Shown: positions 23,777 through 35,836 of the stretch, in pieces
How the letters are laid out: each line of letters starts with the position of its first letter
Numbering within the stretch: position 1 is the first letter of the stretch
DNA from: Iris pallida
Taxonomy: Eukaryota; Streptophyta; Magnoliopsida; Asparagales; Iridaceae
Direction: 5' to 3'
Length of the DNA: 64,000 bases
Assembly: GCA_029216955.1 (NCBI GenBank)
Contig: JANAVB010029819.1
Span: 40,067,753 to 40,131,752, forward strand
Made by a program: the position numbers and the translations under genes
The notes under the pieces: generated by a model
Databases searched by the model: none
Told to the model about the DNA's origin: nothing
Seen by the model: only the letters and a program-made list of their open reading frames with translations

Positions 23777-24544
23777 GTCGGACAGAGCAGCGACCAAATT
23801 AGGGTTAGGGTTTATCTGTGTTGGACACGATTGTAACTGCGTTCTTGGACACAGATATGTTTCGGTGGATGTACAAGACACGTGGTTGGGGTTAGGTGTA
23901 TCTGTATCCTCGGGGTTGGACCTAGGGACACGAGGGTTTCGTTAAATTTTGGTTTGAGATCGTGTCGTATCGGACTCGGTGGTTGTGGATTGTATTTTTA
24001 ATAGCTAGATGATTTAGTGAAATGAGATGGACACGCCAACACGGCTAGGATAAGGTATTTCATGGGATTAGACACGATGTGTGGAATGGACATGGGAATT
24101 GGATGTGGACACAAAAATAAAATAGGTTTGGCTAATGGCTTGTGCTTAGGAAATAATTAGCAATGACTAACCATAGAAATTCGGAGCTATTTATAGATGT
24201 AGTTAGGAAGATCCTGAATCTTAGGTACATGGATTAGGAGGGAATATTCCAAGAATATTTCATAGAATATAATAGATTCTAAGAAATATTCTTTAGGGTT
24301 CATTAACACTAATCACTAATTAATTAAGGGATTCTTGAATATTTTAACCTAATTCTAGTGGCTAAGCATTCCACCATGGACTCCTAACAATTACTAATAA
24401 TGCCAGCCCCTTTATAAGATTTACAAACCATTTCCCCTTAATGAATGACGTTAAAAAAGCTTTAACAATAATAAAATAAAAATTAGAAAATTTAGGAATT
24501 TTAAAAAATAAAAATAATCAAGATTTTAAAAACAGGGGGTTACA
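23777..24544 (-). repeat. LTR B1 of element B, segment 3 of 3
   Basis: Remainder of LTR B1 beyond element A. On the minus strand the LTR begins TGTAACCCCC (plus-strand end at 24544), just after the polypurine region AAATTTTTCTTAGGTGGG. A telo-box-like TTAGGGTTAGGGTTT lies at 23802-23816. The three segments add up to about 2.8 kb, close to other LTRs here. Confidence 0.78.
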
Positions 24545-26480
24545 TGTCTACCCACCTAAGAAAAATTTCGTCCTTGAAATTTCGAATGGCACAACTAGGC
24601 AGGACTAAGATTAATCAAATAAGAAAAATTGAAAATTAACAACACAGTTAGGCACGAAGTAGAATTGAATCTAGTCATGTCTAAAAGAATAAAATTATTT
24701 GAGCACGATCATCAAAGCATGATAAAAATCAAAATTTAGGCACGATCGAAATAAAATTAATATGGTTTGGCACGATTAGAAATATCAAAATGGTATGACC
24801 AAATTAAACTCTAAGCATGATATATGATAGAAAAACACTTGGGGATATTGAATTATTGGAAAATAATCAAATTTAATCATGATCAGAACCATATTTGGCA
24901 TGATTAAAAATAAATTATTTAGGCATGATCAATGATTTTATGGTCAACTCATTTTGGCACGATCTAGTCACAACTAATCGAGTTAAAATCGTCTAAGCAC
25001 GATCATTTAGGTATAATCAAAACTTTAGGCACAATTAAGAATCGAATCAAAAATCGTTTAAACACGATCGATACTTAACTAGAGACATTTAGGCACGATC
25101 AAATCCTAGACATGGTCGAAGTTCTAGGTAGATACGATAAAAAAATAGTTATGATCAAGACACGATCAAATCTAAGCATGATTAAGAATACGGTCGAAAT
25201 CTAAGCACGATTAGAATCATCTAGGTATGATCAAAGATATAAACAAAATATAGTCGCGATCAAAATTATTTTAGATGCTGGTAAAAATAAGCACGATCAA
25301 ATGATCTCACAATATAGGAAGAAAATTTAAATAATGTTCCAAAATAGAGGAGTCAATAAAGAAAAGAACAAGAACAATTTATCAAGAATGGAGTCTACCG
25401 AAATGAGGGAGTCAAAAAGGTACCAAATACAATTGAGAATACAAGGATTTGTGATTCAAGGAAAATCAATTATTGTATGCTAATTGGATACAGTCTTTAT
25501 GGTATCCGAAAACCATATATCTATATATTTGAAGTCACTTTACCTAGAATTCATGACCCTCTAATGTTCATCTGGCTGTAGTGAACCTTTGGTTCCATGA
25601 CTCAAATAATGATATGTTACCTGATATTTTATCAACTTTATCTAATATCATTGGAATAACTCAAAAATATTTTGGAAATAGTCTTAATAATATTCTAAAC
25701 CTATGAATACATGAAATAACTTCAACTTAGAGCCCAGGTCTCGCCAGTGTGCAGCTGGTTGCAGTGAATATGAAGCCTCCATAATTTAGATAAATGGTTG
25801 TCATGCACATCTGCCATGCCATAGTAGGTCACCGAATACTCTATCAACTTTATAGGAATTCCTAAGGGCTTTTCAAAATTCAAATGAGTTCTAAAGTCCT
25901 AATTATAAGAGGAAGTGATGTAGGTATTTGTTCTTCAAGTGTAAGTATCAGTTCTTGAGAATCAACGATTGATTACTGATAAGGAGAAAAGGACTTGAAA
26001 GGTACTATATTTGTTCTCCGACCTTTCTCTAGCTCAAGAGACTTTCGGATTGTTGAGTTGGGTTCAAAATAGAGATAGTGAGGAATTAGGTTGGCATGGA
26101 TAATATATTTGGCTCTTAGGAGTAAGTTAGGAAAATATCAACCTATGTTAGATTCATTTATAGAATATTAGTCAATGAAAAATCTACGGCTTCATGGTTC
26201 GAAATAGAATACTTTGAATTGGTCCAAGGAAAGTCAAATTAAAATTTGACCAAAGTTCAACAAAGAGTTTAGAATCTAATAGAAAATGATTTCTCGTAAA
26301 CTGTGGAAGTGTAATCATGGTTCATGAATTCTAAAGAATAACAAGATAGTAATATATATACACAACCATACAATCGACATATGTTGTGATTGAGCATTCC
26401 TATTTCTAATAGATTCCCTAATAGCACTTTATATCCTAAGCACTATTAGGCTAGACCTATATGGGCTACCACTAAAAACG
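24545..26480 (-). mobile_element. Interior of non-autonomous element B (no gag or pol)
   Basis: Only 1936 bases lie between the polypurine tract next to LTR B1 and the start of LTR B2, and no retroviral domain is recognisable on either strand. The minus strand keeps the leader motif TTTTTAGTGGTAGCCCATATAGG beside LTR B2 (read in two parts), which resembles that of element A. This fits a large retrotransposon derivative (LARD) that depends on enzymes from a relative, probably an A-type chromovirus. Confidence 0.7.
24690..25310. repeat. Dispersed GGCACGATC motif cluster
   Basis: Ten or more copies of (A/G)GCACGAT(C/T)A, plus variants such as GCATGATC, occur at irregular spacing of 20-60 bases in an otherwise AT-rich stretch inside element B. 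Not a simple tandem array. Confidence 0.7.
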
Positions 26481-27891
26481 TATCACGTCTTGTGCCCGTA
26501 TGATCAGGTACAACTGTGTGGGTACGTCTATCGACTGTAGTGAGTTGTGTAGACCTCAATAGTCGTAAAATAGTGCTCAAATAATTGATTTTCTTATCAC
26601 AACTACTAATCGCGTGCCCAAATTAAGTTAACACATCAGCACACATTTCACTATCTCTTTTTAGTATACCTTTTCTAAGAGTATCCGCAGATAAATCTGA
26701 TAAAATATTAAAGACGACAGCCTCAAGTACATCATCATAAAAGTTGAAAATAAATCTATACATCGATGGTCCTAAGTCGTCACTGATCTCCATATAGCAT
26801 CCATGCTGACTATCTCTATCACCTCATCATGTAAGCCACATACGCTACGGTATAACTTTCGTCACCTGCAACGTATCCAGTAAAGAAAGGAGCAAAGTAT
26901 AATCCATAACAGTGAACATGCACAAGTAAAGATACAATGAAACATGACTAACCTGAATACCATATATGCAAGAATCTACTGAAACATAAAACATGTAGCA
27001 AGAATATAATGACCAGTGATTTGAAATACATACTAAATATGTGACCGGGTGGACAAAGCACATGAAAGAGGGTAGAACTTAATCACACGTGCACAGGTAT
27101 GTGATTAGGTTATCAACATGATATAACTAGCGTTGGGCTTTGGTCACATATCTATAGTATTTTCCCTCCCCAAGTACAAGCGGAGAACAAGAGCACATGA
27201 TAAGTATAATAACATGAAGCACGTGATCAATCGTGTAAACAACGTCTCCAACATGAAACAAGTCCACATGAAGTAAATGAAACAAAGCCATATAATGTTC
27301 TTGCCTTTCTCCAAAATGTTGTAAAATGTCTCTCTAAACCACCTATAAATGGTTAAGAACTAATTAGATGCTATTAGGAATTATTCTAAAGCATTCTACA
27401 AAATTTTAAGATTATCTACTAGCTAATTATTAGATAATTAATAGCTACCCAATTATTTAAGAAAATAGATAATTAATTAGCTAGCCAAATTAATCGGGAA
27501 AACCAATAAATAACAAAATTAGTAACTAATTAGGAATCATTAACTAAAATAATATGTTGTAAATTATTAATAAGTCACTAAGCTAATTACTAAACTAATT
27601 ACTAACTAATAACTAAACTAATTTAGCTAATTATCAACCAAGACCACCCAACCTTCTCAGGCTTTGAGCCTTGGCTGAAGCCCAACACTGCATTTCCTTT
27701 TCTCTTTTGTTCTTCCATTCTTTTTTTCTCTTTACTAGGCTTGACCTAGTGGGCAGTCCACAACTCCTATAATACCCGACCCAAGCCTACAACTAACCTA
27801 ACTCTATATAAATCTTCCTCTTTTTAAGAAAATTCTAAAGAGCAAAAGAAGAAGACGAGAAACAAAAAGATCGGAGAAGAGGAGTACAGCA
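26481..27891 (-). repeat. LTR B2 (5' LTR of element B), truncated
   Basis: Starts TATCACGTCT (decayed TGTCACG) and runs parallel to LTR B1, including the uninterrupted site into which CACTA K inserted in the other copy. At 27892 the LTR of element C begins. The remaining LTR (about 1.3 kb in B1) is not found to the right of C, so it was lost in a rearrangement. Confidence 0.75.
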
Positions 27892-28412
27892 TGTCACGGA
27901 CTTAGTGTTTTTGCTAGAACTTCGTCTCGTGCGGCGTACTATCTTTCTCCTCGAAGACTCATGCAAGCCTTACCAACAAGACTTAGATAAATCGCTAAAG
28001 AAATAAAGAAGAGTAGAGTAAATATGGGACTCGTAAGAATTTGTTTATTGCTTGGAAAATGCTTACAAGTTTTTAGGTGGTGAGGAACAAATGAGGCCTC
28101 CCCATTTTATAATGGCTCATAGAGCTTTACATGAAAACTTCTGGAAGGAATATTCCAGAGATTATCCTTCCTACCATAACTGAAACGGCATATTCCAGGA
28201 TTATTCTCTAGGGACATAAAAGAAAACTCTACGGGCCATCCAGAAGCATCTTGGGCCATCTAGAATGATCTTGGGCCTTCCAGAGAAATCCACCATCTTC
28301 TGGAGAGCTTCGCCATCTTCGAGAATGTTCTAGAAGCTTCCTTCATAACCTTGGTCCGTGGAAAGGTTATGCATCTTGGCCTCGGGCGGGGTACAACATT
28401 TGGGACGTTACA
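27892..28412 (-). repeat. 3' LTR of element C (Ty3/gypsy)
   Basis: 521 bases with ends TGTCACGGAC and GGGACGTTACA. On the minus strand it starts TGTAACGTCCC directly after the polypurine tract AGGTGGGAGAGAA (complement at 28413-28425). The five bases before it, CAGCA (27887-27891), would be the TSD; the partner is lost. Confidence 0.8.
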
Positions 28413-29850
28413 TTCTCTCCCACCTAAGGCGTTGATACCCTCGTCAAACATGCTCGCTGAGAAACATTTGGACCTTGGCCTCGAACTTATGCAGCGTATC
28501 AGCATGTTCCCAGCTAGACACGCCGTGCAGCATTCCCTTCCATTGGATGAGGTACTCCACTACAGGGACACGCCTCGCCGACGAATGGTCCTCTTATCCA
28601 GTACGGCTTCCACCTCCTTGTCGAAGGACGTAGTCATGGTCGTCGTTGGTTACTTCAGAACTCCTCGTTGGGATCCTCCAAGTCTTCATGGTATGACATC
28701 AAGCAAATGGCATGAAAGATTGGATGAATCTTCAGCTTGGCGGCGAGCTCGAGCTTGTAGGCCACCTTGCTTACCTTCTCGAGAACGGAGAAGTGGCCTT
28801 CATACCTCCGAATTAGTTCTTTGTATTCTTTCCAAAATACCTTAAACTGTTGTGGTTGTAGCTTCACCATCACCATGTCCCCCTCCTTGTACTCCATCGG
28901 CCTTCACCTTGCGTTGGCCCATTTCTTCATCTTCATCGTAGCCTTCTCCATAAATGTCTTGGCAGTGTCCGCTTTTGTTTTAAAGTCTGAAGTGAACTGG
29001 TTGGCTGCGGAGCTTCTACTTGAGGACCCTGCACTCAGCATGTACGAGGCAAGTGCCTATCGATACATTACCAACTCGAATGGGCTGTTGTACGATGACT
29101 AGCTCCATTGAAGATTGTAGCAAAACTGAGTGACGTCGAAGTGATACACCCAATCCCTCTGCTTGGCACTCACAAAGTGTCACAAGTACTAGCAAATTGA
29201 TCCGCTCAGTCTATCCGTTCGTCTGTAGGTAGAAGCTGATCGAGAAATACAAGTCCGTCCCGAGGATTTTGAACACTTAGTCCAGAACTTTCCCGTGAAG
29301 CGGGCATCCCGATCGCTGACTATGTTCACCGGGATGCCCCAAAACTTTACCACGTGGCTGATGAACTGTCGCACGGCCTCCTCTGTCGTACAGTCCATTG
29401 AAGTAGAAATAAAGATTGCGTACTTTGAGAACCAGTCCACCACCACGAGAATGGACCAAAGTGCCCCCACTTTCGATAGGGCGGAGATGAAGTCCATCAA
29501 TATGCTCTCCTATGGCCGGTTTGGCATGGAAAGAGGCTCTAGTAGGCCATCGGGCTTCTGATGGTCCACCTTGTCCTGTTGGCACACAAGACAGATGCGC
29601 ACATAGTCCTCCACATCCTCACGCATGTGAGGCCAATAGTAGACGGCCTCTAGTAGTGCCAAGGTCCACTTTACACCGGGGGTCCAGCCCACTTCATATC
29701 ATAGCACTCCTTGAGCAGCTATCTTCGCAAGCCACTCCACTGAGGTACGATACCCTGTCGCCCTTGGTATAGAGAAGTCTGTCTTTCAGCCAGAACCTTC
29801 TCGTTTTGCCCTCCTTGACAAGTTTCACTATAGCATGTATCAGTGGGTCA
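28413..29850 (-). pseudogene. Element C integrase region, decayed
   Basis: Minus-strand remnants of Ty3/gypsy integrase. There is an H2C2 zinc-binding part (YYWPHMREDVEDYV, CLVCQQDKVDHQ) at 29510-29692 and a catalytic core (MMDFISALSKVG, VSDRDARFTGKFW) at 29189-29500. The C-terminal domain (MEYKEGDMVMVKLQPQQF ... YEGHFSVLEKVSKVAYKLEL) is at 28655-28897. Frames change between pieces, so there are frameshifts and stops. The polypurine tract and LTR follow. The coding region is interrupted at 29851 by solo LTR D. Confidence 0.8.
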
Positions 29851-32434
29851 TGTCAGGGCTGATACACAGCAATGAGTTTCTCAGGAAACCTGCGAAACAA
29901 GTGACAGTGTCAAAATTTAGTCCCCAACCTATCTATAGTATCAGTCCTAGTATCCTAAATTTTGTGTGTGTGAGTAGCTAGAGTTTTTTGAGAGTGAGTG
30001 GCTTGAAGTGTCATGTGATAGGTTAGTAGAGTAAGTGCACTTCAGTTGTACTGAGGTGCCCAGGCCAATGTGGCAATGGCTTGGCCTGGCCTTGCATTGT
30101 AGCAGCAAGTAGCAGCTGCATTAGCACTAAAGGCATCCTTGGCCCTGCATTTGCAGTGACCAGTGGCATGACACTTTGTTTGCTGCCTTGTTTTGCCTGC
30201 TTGGCAAGCAAGCAGCAGCAGCAAGCCTTAGCAATGCAGCAGGCCATGCTTGCCCTGCATTACAGTTGCAGCAGCAGGCATGCTTTGCCCTACCTTGGCT
30301 TTGTATTGCAATGGCTTGGCATGGCAAGGTGTGGGCTAGAGGGTTCAGCCTAGGATGATCATGTTCCTACAGGTAACATACGGCTTGGGCCAATGATAGG
30401 AAGCTAAGGATATGGGTTTGGTGTATGAGGATTTTGTAAGAGTGAGGTTAGTTCATGTTAGAGTTTTGGAAAGAGAGTGAGTGTTAGAGTAGTGTGTTAG
30501 GATATCATGTATCCTAGGTTAGTCTCAAATGTTGAGAGGGGAATATATGTTAGAGAGTTTAATAAGTTAATATGCTAGCATGTGAGGATGTGAGTTGGTT
30601 ATGATATTGAGTTGTGGAAATTAGTTAGTTAGATGGGTGTGTTAGTGTATGAATAGTAGAATGTTAGATAGGAAGTCAATGTATCCTTAGAGTGTGTGTG
30701 TGTGGTAGAGGATATATCTATGTGTATTAAATTGGTATTTACCTATTAGCCTAGCAAGATGGTTAGACCTATAGCTAAGGTTGTGATGATTAATGGCTTG
30801 ATATAGTGTTGGGTAAGTTATTATATACATACATTATAAGGTATGTAGCATAGAGACAGGTTAGAACCTAGGCTGAGTATGGTATGACAAGTTTGCACTT
30901 TAGGAAAGTAGATAAAAAGAAAATGGATCGGTTACAGTCTATGTGAGGGATATGGTTGATAACACAATACCCAGTTAACTAATTTAGACTAAACGAGACT
31001 AGATTGAACCAAGTTTGACCAATAGTGGACCATTTGGCTAGGATTGACCATATTGACTTTATTGACCTAGATTGACCTAAAAATCATATAGTTTGCATTG
31101 TATCATCATTTACCTTGTTTTAAACACATTATAACCTGTACTGCTCTATTTAGGACATTGTGACTCCGGTGCAGACATCTGATATTATACTACTCTTTTC
31201 AGAGTATCAGGCGAGTACATTCTCTGATAGTTCTCTCATTTACTTGTCAATTACTGTACTTCAGTTCTAGTTAGTTGTATGCGATTCTCTGTTACAACAC
31301 GTATGGATATTCTGGATTCATGTATACGACACACATTTATTGTCTGGCCTCTATTACTGGAATCATTCTTGAATCATTTATTGGTGTCATTATATCTGGC
31401 TGGACTCATCTTGAATCATTGTGTCAAATTTCTGGATTCACTTGCTGGGAGGTGAAATACTAGAGTAAGACATGTAGATATACCCCCATTTTGGAATCAC
31501 CCTATACTGGAATCAAACTAGAATGATAGCCATCTCACACCCGGCCAGGTGTGTGATGTGCCAGATTACCTATAGCCGTTTGTATGTCGATCTCGGTATT
31601 TTAAAACACACTGCTAGAGTATAGGCTGGACTCACCTTGGAATCATTGATCACTATGACTGGGATCGTCCCTTACTGGATTCATCTTATATTAGATTTGT
31701 CTCATACTGGACTTACATTGGAGTTACACTCGTATACATTTACTGTCTGGACTTATATCATATTACCCTGGTTCAGCTAGTTCTATTTTTACAGTTTTTA
31801 TTGCCATGATTCTTTTCTTGTTTAGTTACTTACTTTCCTTGCACTTTATCTATCTCTCTTCACCATCACCTGAATATAAACTGCCATGTTCATCAATACA
31901 ACTGTCTATAACTGCGTTATAGTTCTCTGTCATTTACTTGGGTTTTCTAGATGAGATTATGCTCGTTCCTGTCCTGACTGGAGCTGTTGTAAATTTTACA
32001 GATGATTGCCTTGAGGATACATGCCCTACATATTACGGACCAGGATATAGGTTAGCTACCTTTGGCCCCGACACTCAGGAGTGATCGGGATTTAGTTTAG
32101 TAGACTTGCATCTATTTTCATTTAGAGCTTGTCGTATAGAATTGAGACTTGAGATGTATTTGAGATTGTTCGAGATGTTATTATTTCAGTAGTTATTGTT
32201 GTCTTCAATTTTTTAGTTATATTTCTGTGTTATCTTATCGTGCTTAGACTGTGATTGAGTTACACCATATCTTATACTTGTCCTCCGTTCAGAGTTGATC
32301 ATGATGAGTACATTATAAACTGCACGAGTTGATGGTTAGTTAGAGACTTAGAACAGCGTTCTACCACCGACACTGCGACGTAGGCTGGGCGCTGTTACGT
32401 ACTCGTACTCTCACAGTGGGTGTAGGTCGTGACA
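29851..32434 (+). repeat. Solo LTR D (Ty3/gypsy) inside element C
   Basis: 2584 bases starting TGTCAGGGCTG and ending GGTCGTGACA. The end block GCGTTCTACCACCGACACTG resembles the end of LTR E. The right TSD is GGTCC (32435-32439) and the left GGTCA (29846-29850, one mismatch). Removing the LTR and one TSD copy restores a continuous reading frame of element C across the junction, which confirms the borders. It contains GCA-rich sequence (30050-30340) and a stretch with repeated CTGGA(A/T)TCAT words (31300-31740). No genes. Confidence 0.88.
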
Positions 32435-34992
32435 GGTCCTCCATGATACTCACTCGAACACGGTCCAGAATGTCCCTCTTGAGCAAGCACACTAATGGGA
32501 GCTCGACCTTTCTGCTGAGCACATCGGCGACTTGATTTTCCTTATCGGGTTTGTACCGCAACTCCATGTCGAACTCGGCTAGGAAACCTTACCATCTTGC
32601 CTGCTTCGGAGATAGCTTCTTCTGGGACTGGAAGTAGCTCGTGGCAATATTGTCCGTCATGACCACGAACTTGGTACCGAAAAGGTAGTGTCGTCATATC
32701 CTCAAGCTATGCTGGATCGCGGTCATCTCCTTCTCTTGTACCGTGTAGCACCGCTCGATATTATTTAAATTGCGGCTCTCGAACGCGATGGGGTGCCCTT
32801 CCGGCACTAACCCCCCACCGATGGCGAAGTCGGACGCGTCCGTATGCACTTCGAATGCCTTGGAGTAGTCTGGTAGAGATAAGACTGGCTCTTCTATCAC
32901 AACCCGCTTCAGTGCCTCGAATGCCTCCTTGCATCGGGGCATCCATCTCCACGCTCTATCCTTCCACAGCAGATCGGTCAAAGGCGCTGCGATGGCAGAA
33001 TATCCTCGGATGAACCGCCGGTAGTAGTTTGCCAGGCTAAGAAATGATCACAGCTCTGTCAGCCTGGTGGAAACCTTCCACTCCCGTATGGACTGGACCT
33101 TCAAGCCGTCCATGCACATCTTTCCATGCCCGATCCAGTGCCCCAAGAACGATACCTCTTCTTGTGCAAATGAGCACTTCTTCCTCTTGACAAAGAGTTT
33201 GTTCTCCCTCAGCACTTGGAAGACGGTCTTCAAGTGCTCAATGTGCTCCTCCATCGTGTTTGAGTACACGATGGTATCGTCGAGATAGACCACGACGAAC
33301 CGATCCAGGTAGGGATGAAAGTTCTTGTTCATTAAAGTAGAAAAAGTTACAGGAGTATTTGTTAGACCAAAAGGTATAACCATAAACTCATATGTGCCAT
33401 ACCTCGTGACGCATGCCGTCTTAGCCTCGTCGCTCTTCACGATCCGGACTTGATAATATCCCGAGCGCAGATCAAGTTTGGAGAAGTATCTTTTGCCTTC
33501 CAATTGGTCGAACAAGTTCACCACCAACGGGATGGGATATTTGTTCTTGACAGTCACCTTGTTTAGTGTACGATAGTCGATGCATAAACTAAGACTTCCA
33601 TTATTATTTTTCTAGAACAGCACAGGTGCGTCGTACGGGACCTTCGACGGTCTGATGAATCCCGCATCCAGCAGCTCCTTGAGTTACCTTTTTAACTCGT
33701 CTAGCTTGGGCAAGGCCATGCGATATGGAGCCATGGCGGACGGCTTCGTGCCCGGCTCCAACTCGATGGCATGGTCTACCTCTCTCTGCGGAGGTAGCCT
33801 ATTTGGCAACTCCTTCGGCATGACGTCCCTGAACTCCACAAGGACGTCATTGATCTCAGGAGGAAGATTTCCCCTGCGCGGGCACCTCCTCTATCTTGTG
33901 CACCGTAAGGTAGGTCATCTCTCCGTATCGCATCCCCTTTTTGAGTTGTAAGGTGGAGAAAGCCTTCCCCTTCGCAAGCTTGCCTCGTGTTACTTTTACC
34001 ATGCACGGGGAGCTCCCCTCCATGATCCCGACGACTCCCAGATGCAGCATTGGGACTGCCTTTGCCAAATTAAGGAAGTCCATCCCAAGGATCATGTTGA
34101 AGTCATCTAGTGGCACGGCCGTGAGACTGGTGACACCCGTCCAGTCTCCCAATTGAATCTTCATGTGTTTGGCCAAACCCTGCACATGATGCGCCTCTGA
34201 ATTGATCGTCTTCATCTTGCTTGAGTCTTTTTCAAGCACCTGACCCAAGCGCTAGACTTCCGCGTCCGAGATGAAGTTGTGGGTTGCCCCTGTGTCGACC
34301 ATCGCCCTTGTGTTATGGCCGTTAATTTTCATGTCCACGTACATGAGTTCTCGATTCGGGACTTTGGCCACGACCGCCTTGCTCTTCAAAGCATTCAGCA
34401 GGTGCACGGTACCCATGTGAGCCCCCATCTTAGGTTCCTCGTCCTCAGCCTCCCCGCCTTGGACTACGTTCACCCTCTTGCCTTTGTTGGTGCAGTCACG
34501 TGCGAAGTAATTTCTACCGCACACGAAGTGCTCGATCTTTTGCTCCGTCGGAGGCTTTGCAAGATGCTTGTCCTTCGACGGGGCTCCCTTTCTGTTATTC
34601 TCTGTCTCCCCCACCGTTGAACTTGGTGGTGGTCTTTGCCTTGGGCTTGGAAATATCGCTCCACCGATACTCCATTATCTTCTCGACCGCTGCAATGGCC
34701 GTGTTCAGATCTGTCATGCATTGCCTCTGCAACTCCTGTGATGCCTACGGTTGCAGACCGTCTAGAAAGAAGAACATGCGATCTTCTTTGCCCATACTAG
34801 AAATGAAAAGCATCTAGTGGGTGAACTCCGCCACATACTCCTTGATGGACCCGGTGTGCTTGAGTTGTCGCAAGCTCCGCCTCGCGACGTACTCCACGTT
34901 CTCTGGGTAGAATTGAGACTTGATCTCTTTCTTGAGATCCTCCCAAGTCTCGATCGAGCAGAGTCCATTTTCTATCTCGATGCACCTGCGTC
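32435..34992 (-). pseudogene. Element C gag-protease-RT-RNase H, decayed and 5'-truncated
   Basis: Minus-strand remnants in order. A gag piece is at 34470-34985 with several frame changes, and a damaged zinc knuckle (CGRNYFARDC) near 34510. Protease (VDTGATHNFIS) is near 34270. Linker sequence lies at 33856-34248. Reverse transcriptase is at 33048-33557 with FSKLDLRSGYYQVRI and the catalytic VVVYLDDTIVYS. RNase H is at 32694-32981 ([12 protein letters not shown]) and continues to 32361, partly into LTR D. The 5' end of gag and the 5' LTR are missing; at about 34992 the sequence changes to another repeat. Confidence 0.8.
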
Positions 34993-35430
34993 GTAGCTAG
35001 GGACTACCCGCGCGATTAGGCATGCATGATAGTTTCACAGGATGGCCTCGAAGGGTCGCCTCGTAGGTTCTCCTCGTCAGTTGTCTCATTGGGTAGCTTC
35101 GTCGAGTAGCTGCATAGGTAGCCAGGGACGCAGAATAATGGTTTCACCCATTGATTGTAGGAGTAATACTCCAAATTGAATGCTCTTGTTACAAGTAGTG
35201 GATTGAATCTCGTTTCCGGTTGAGTGCTTTAAAGGGTGTGACAATGTCGTTAGTAATTTAGTCCCACATTAGGTAGGCGATTGGATCATGAGGTGTAGAT
35301 AATTGGAATTGGTTCATGCTATACATGAGAATTCTCTTTTAAGGCATATTGGCCCAATTCAATATCGCATCTCATGGGCCAACTCTGGTTCGGGTCACAC
35401 CGCGTTCCCAACAACAAAGTCCTTTCAAAT
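34993..35430 (+). repeat. Unclassified repeat, also present at 60760-61005
   Basis: Shares TAGGCATGCATGATAG, CACAGGATGGCCTC, GGTCGCCTCGTAGGTTCTCC, GTCGAGTAGCTGCATA and GTCCTTTCAAATTCGTAAT with the copy at 60760-61005 in the same orientation. I cannot assign a family. This copy is interrupted at 35195-35417 by about 220 bases that are absent from the other copy. Confidence 0.65.
35195..35417. mobile_element. About 220-bp insertion, TRIM-like candidate
   Basis: This stretch is present here but missing from the otherwise similar copy near 60985. It starts TGTTACAAGTAG and ends CCCAACAACA, so it could be a solo LTR of a small terminal-repeat element. It contains TAGTCCCACATTAGG, which resembles the upstream element of plant snRNA promoters. 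No clean TSD is visible. Confidence 0.35.
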
Positions 35431-35836
35431 TCGTAATAGTTCTGTTTAACGCTCCGGTGCTTCCTTCTAAGAAGGAATGTGATATCAGGAGGGATTCAGA
35501 AGTTTGATACATTGTTCCATAGAAACTCGTTGTTTCCTGAAAGAGAATCGACGAGGAGAAAGTTGAATCTTATTTTTAGTAACACATATCGAACCATCCC
35601 AGCAAACTGTTCTGCCAATTCTAGCAACATTCTTTTCAGCAGCTTATGTGCGACTTCAGCGGTTTTACACAACTTCAATTTCTTATAGCAATTTATTCTG
35701 CTTATAATTTCATCAGCGGTTTTGTTACTGTTTTAATAACCAAAGTCTGGTTAATTTAGTCATCGAGGACTTGTAGGAGACCTTCAATAACATACAAAGT
35801 GAGCAAAATTAAGGCACATTCCCATATATTTCATGC
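35431..35836. other. No recognised feature
   Basis: Unique-looking sequence left of element I. Overlapping short frames on both strands (35479-35688) have no recognisable content. Confidence 0.5.

Noticed and set aside
24590..25310. CRISPR-like array of GCACGATC words
   Set aside because: The repeats are too short and the spacing too irregular, and the DNA is eukaryotic; described as a motif cluster instead.
30023..30358. Ala/Cys/Gln-rich ORFs on both strands
   Set aside because: GCA/TGC low-complexity sequence inside solo LTR D.
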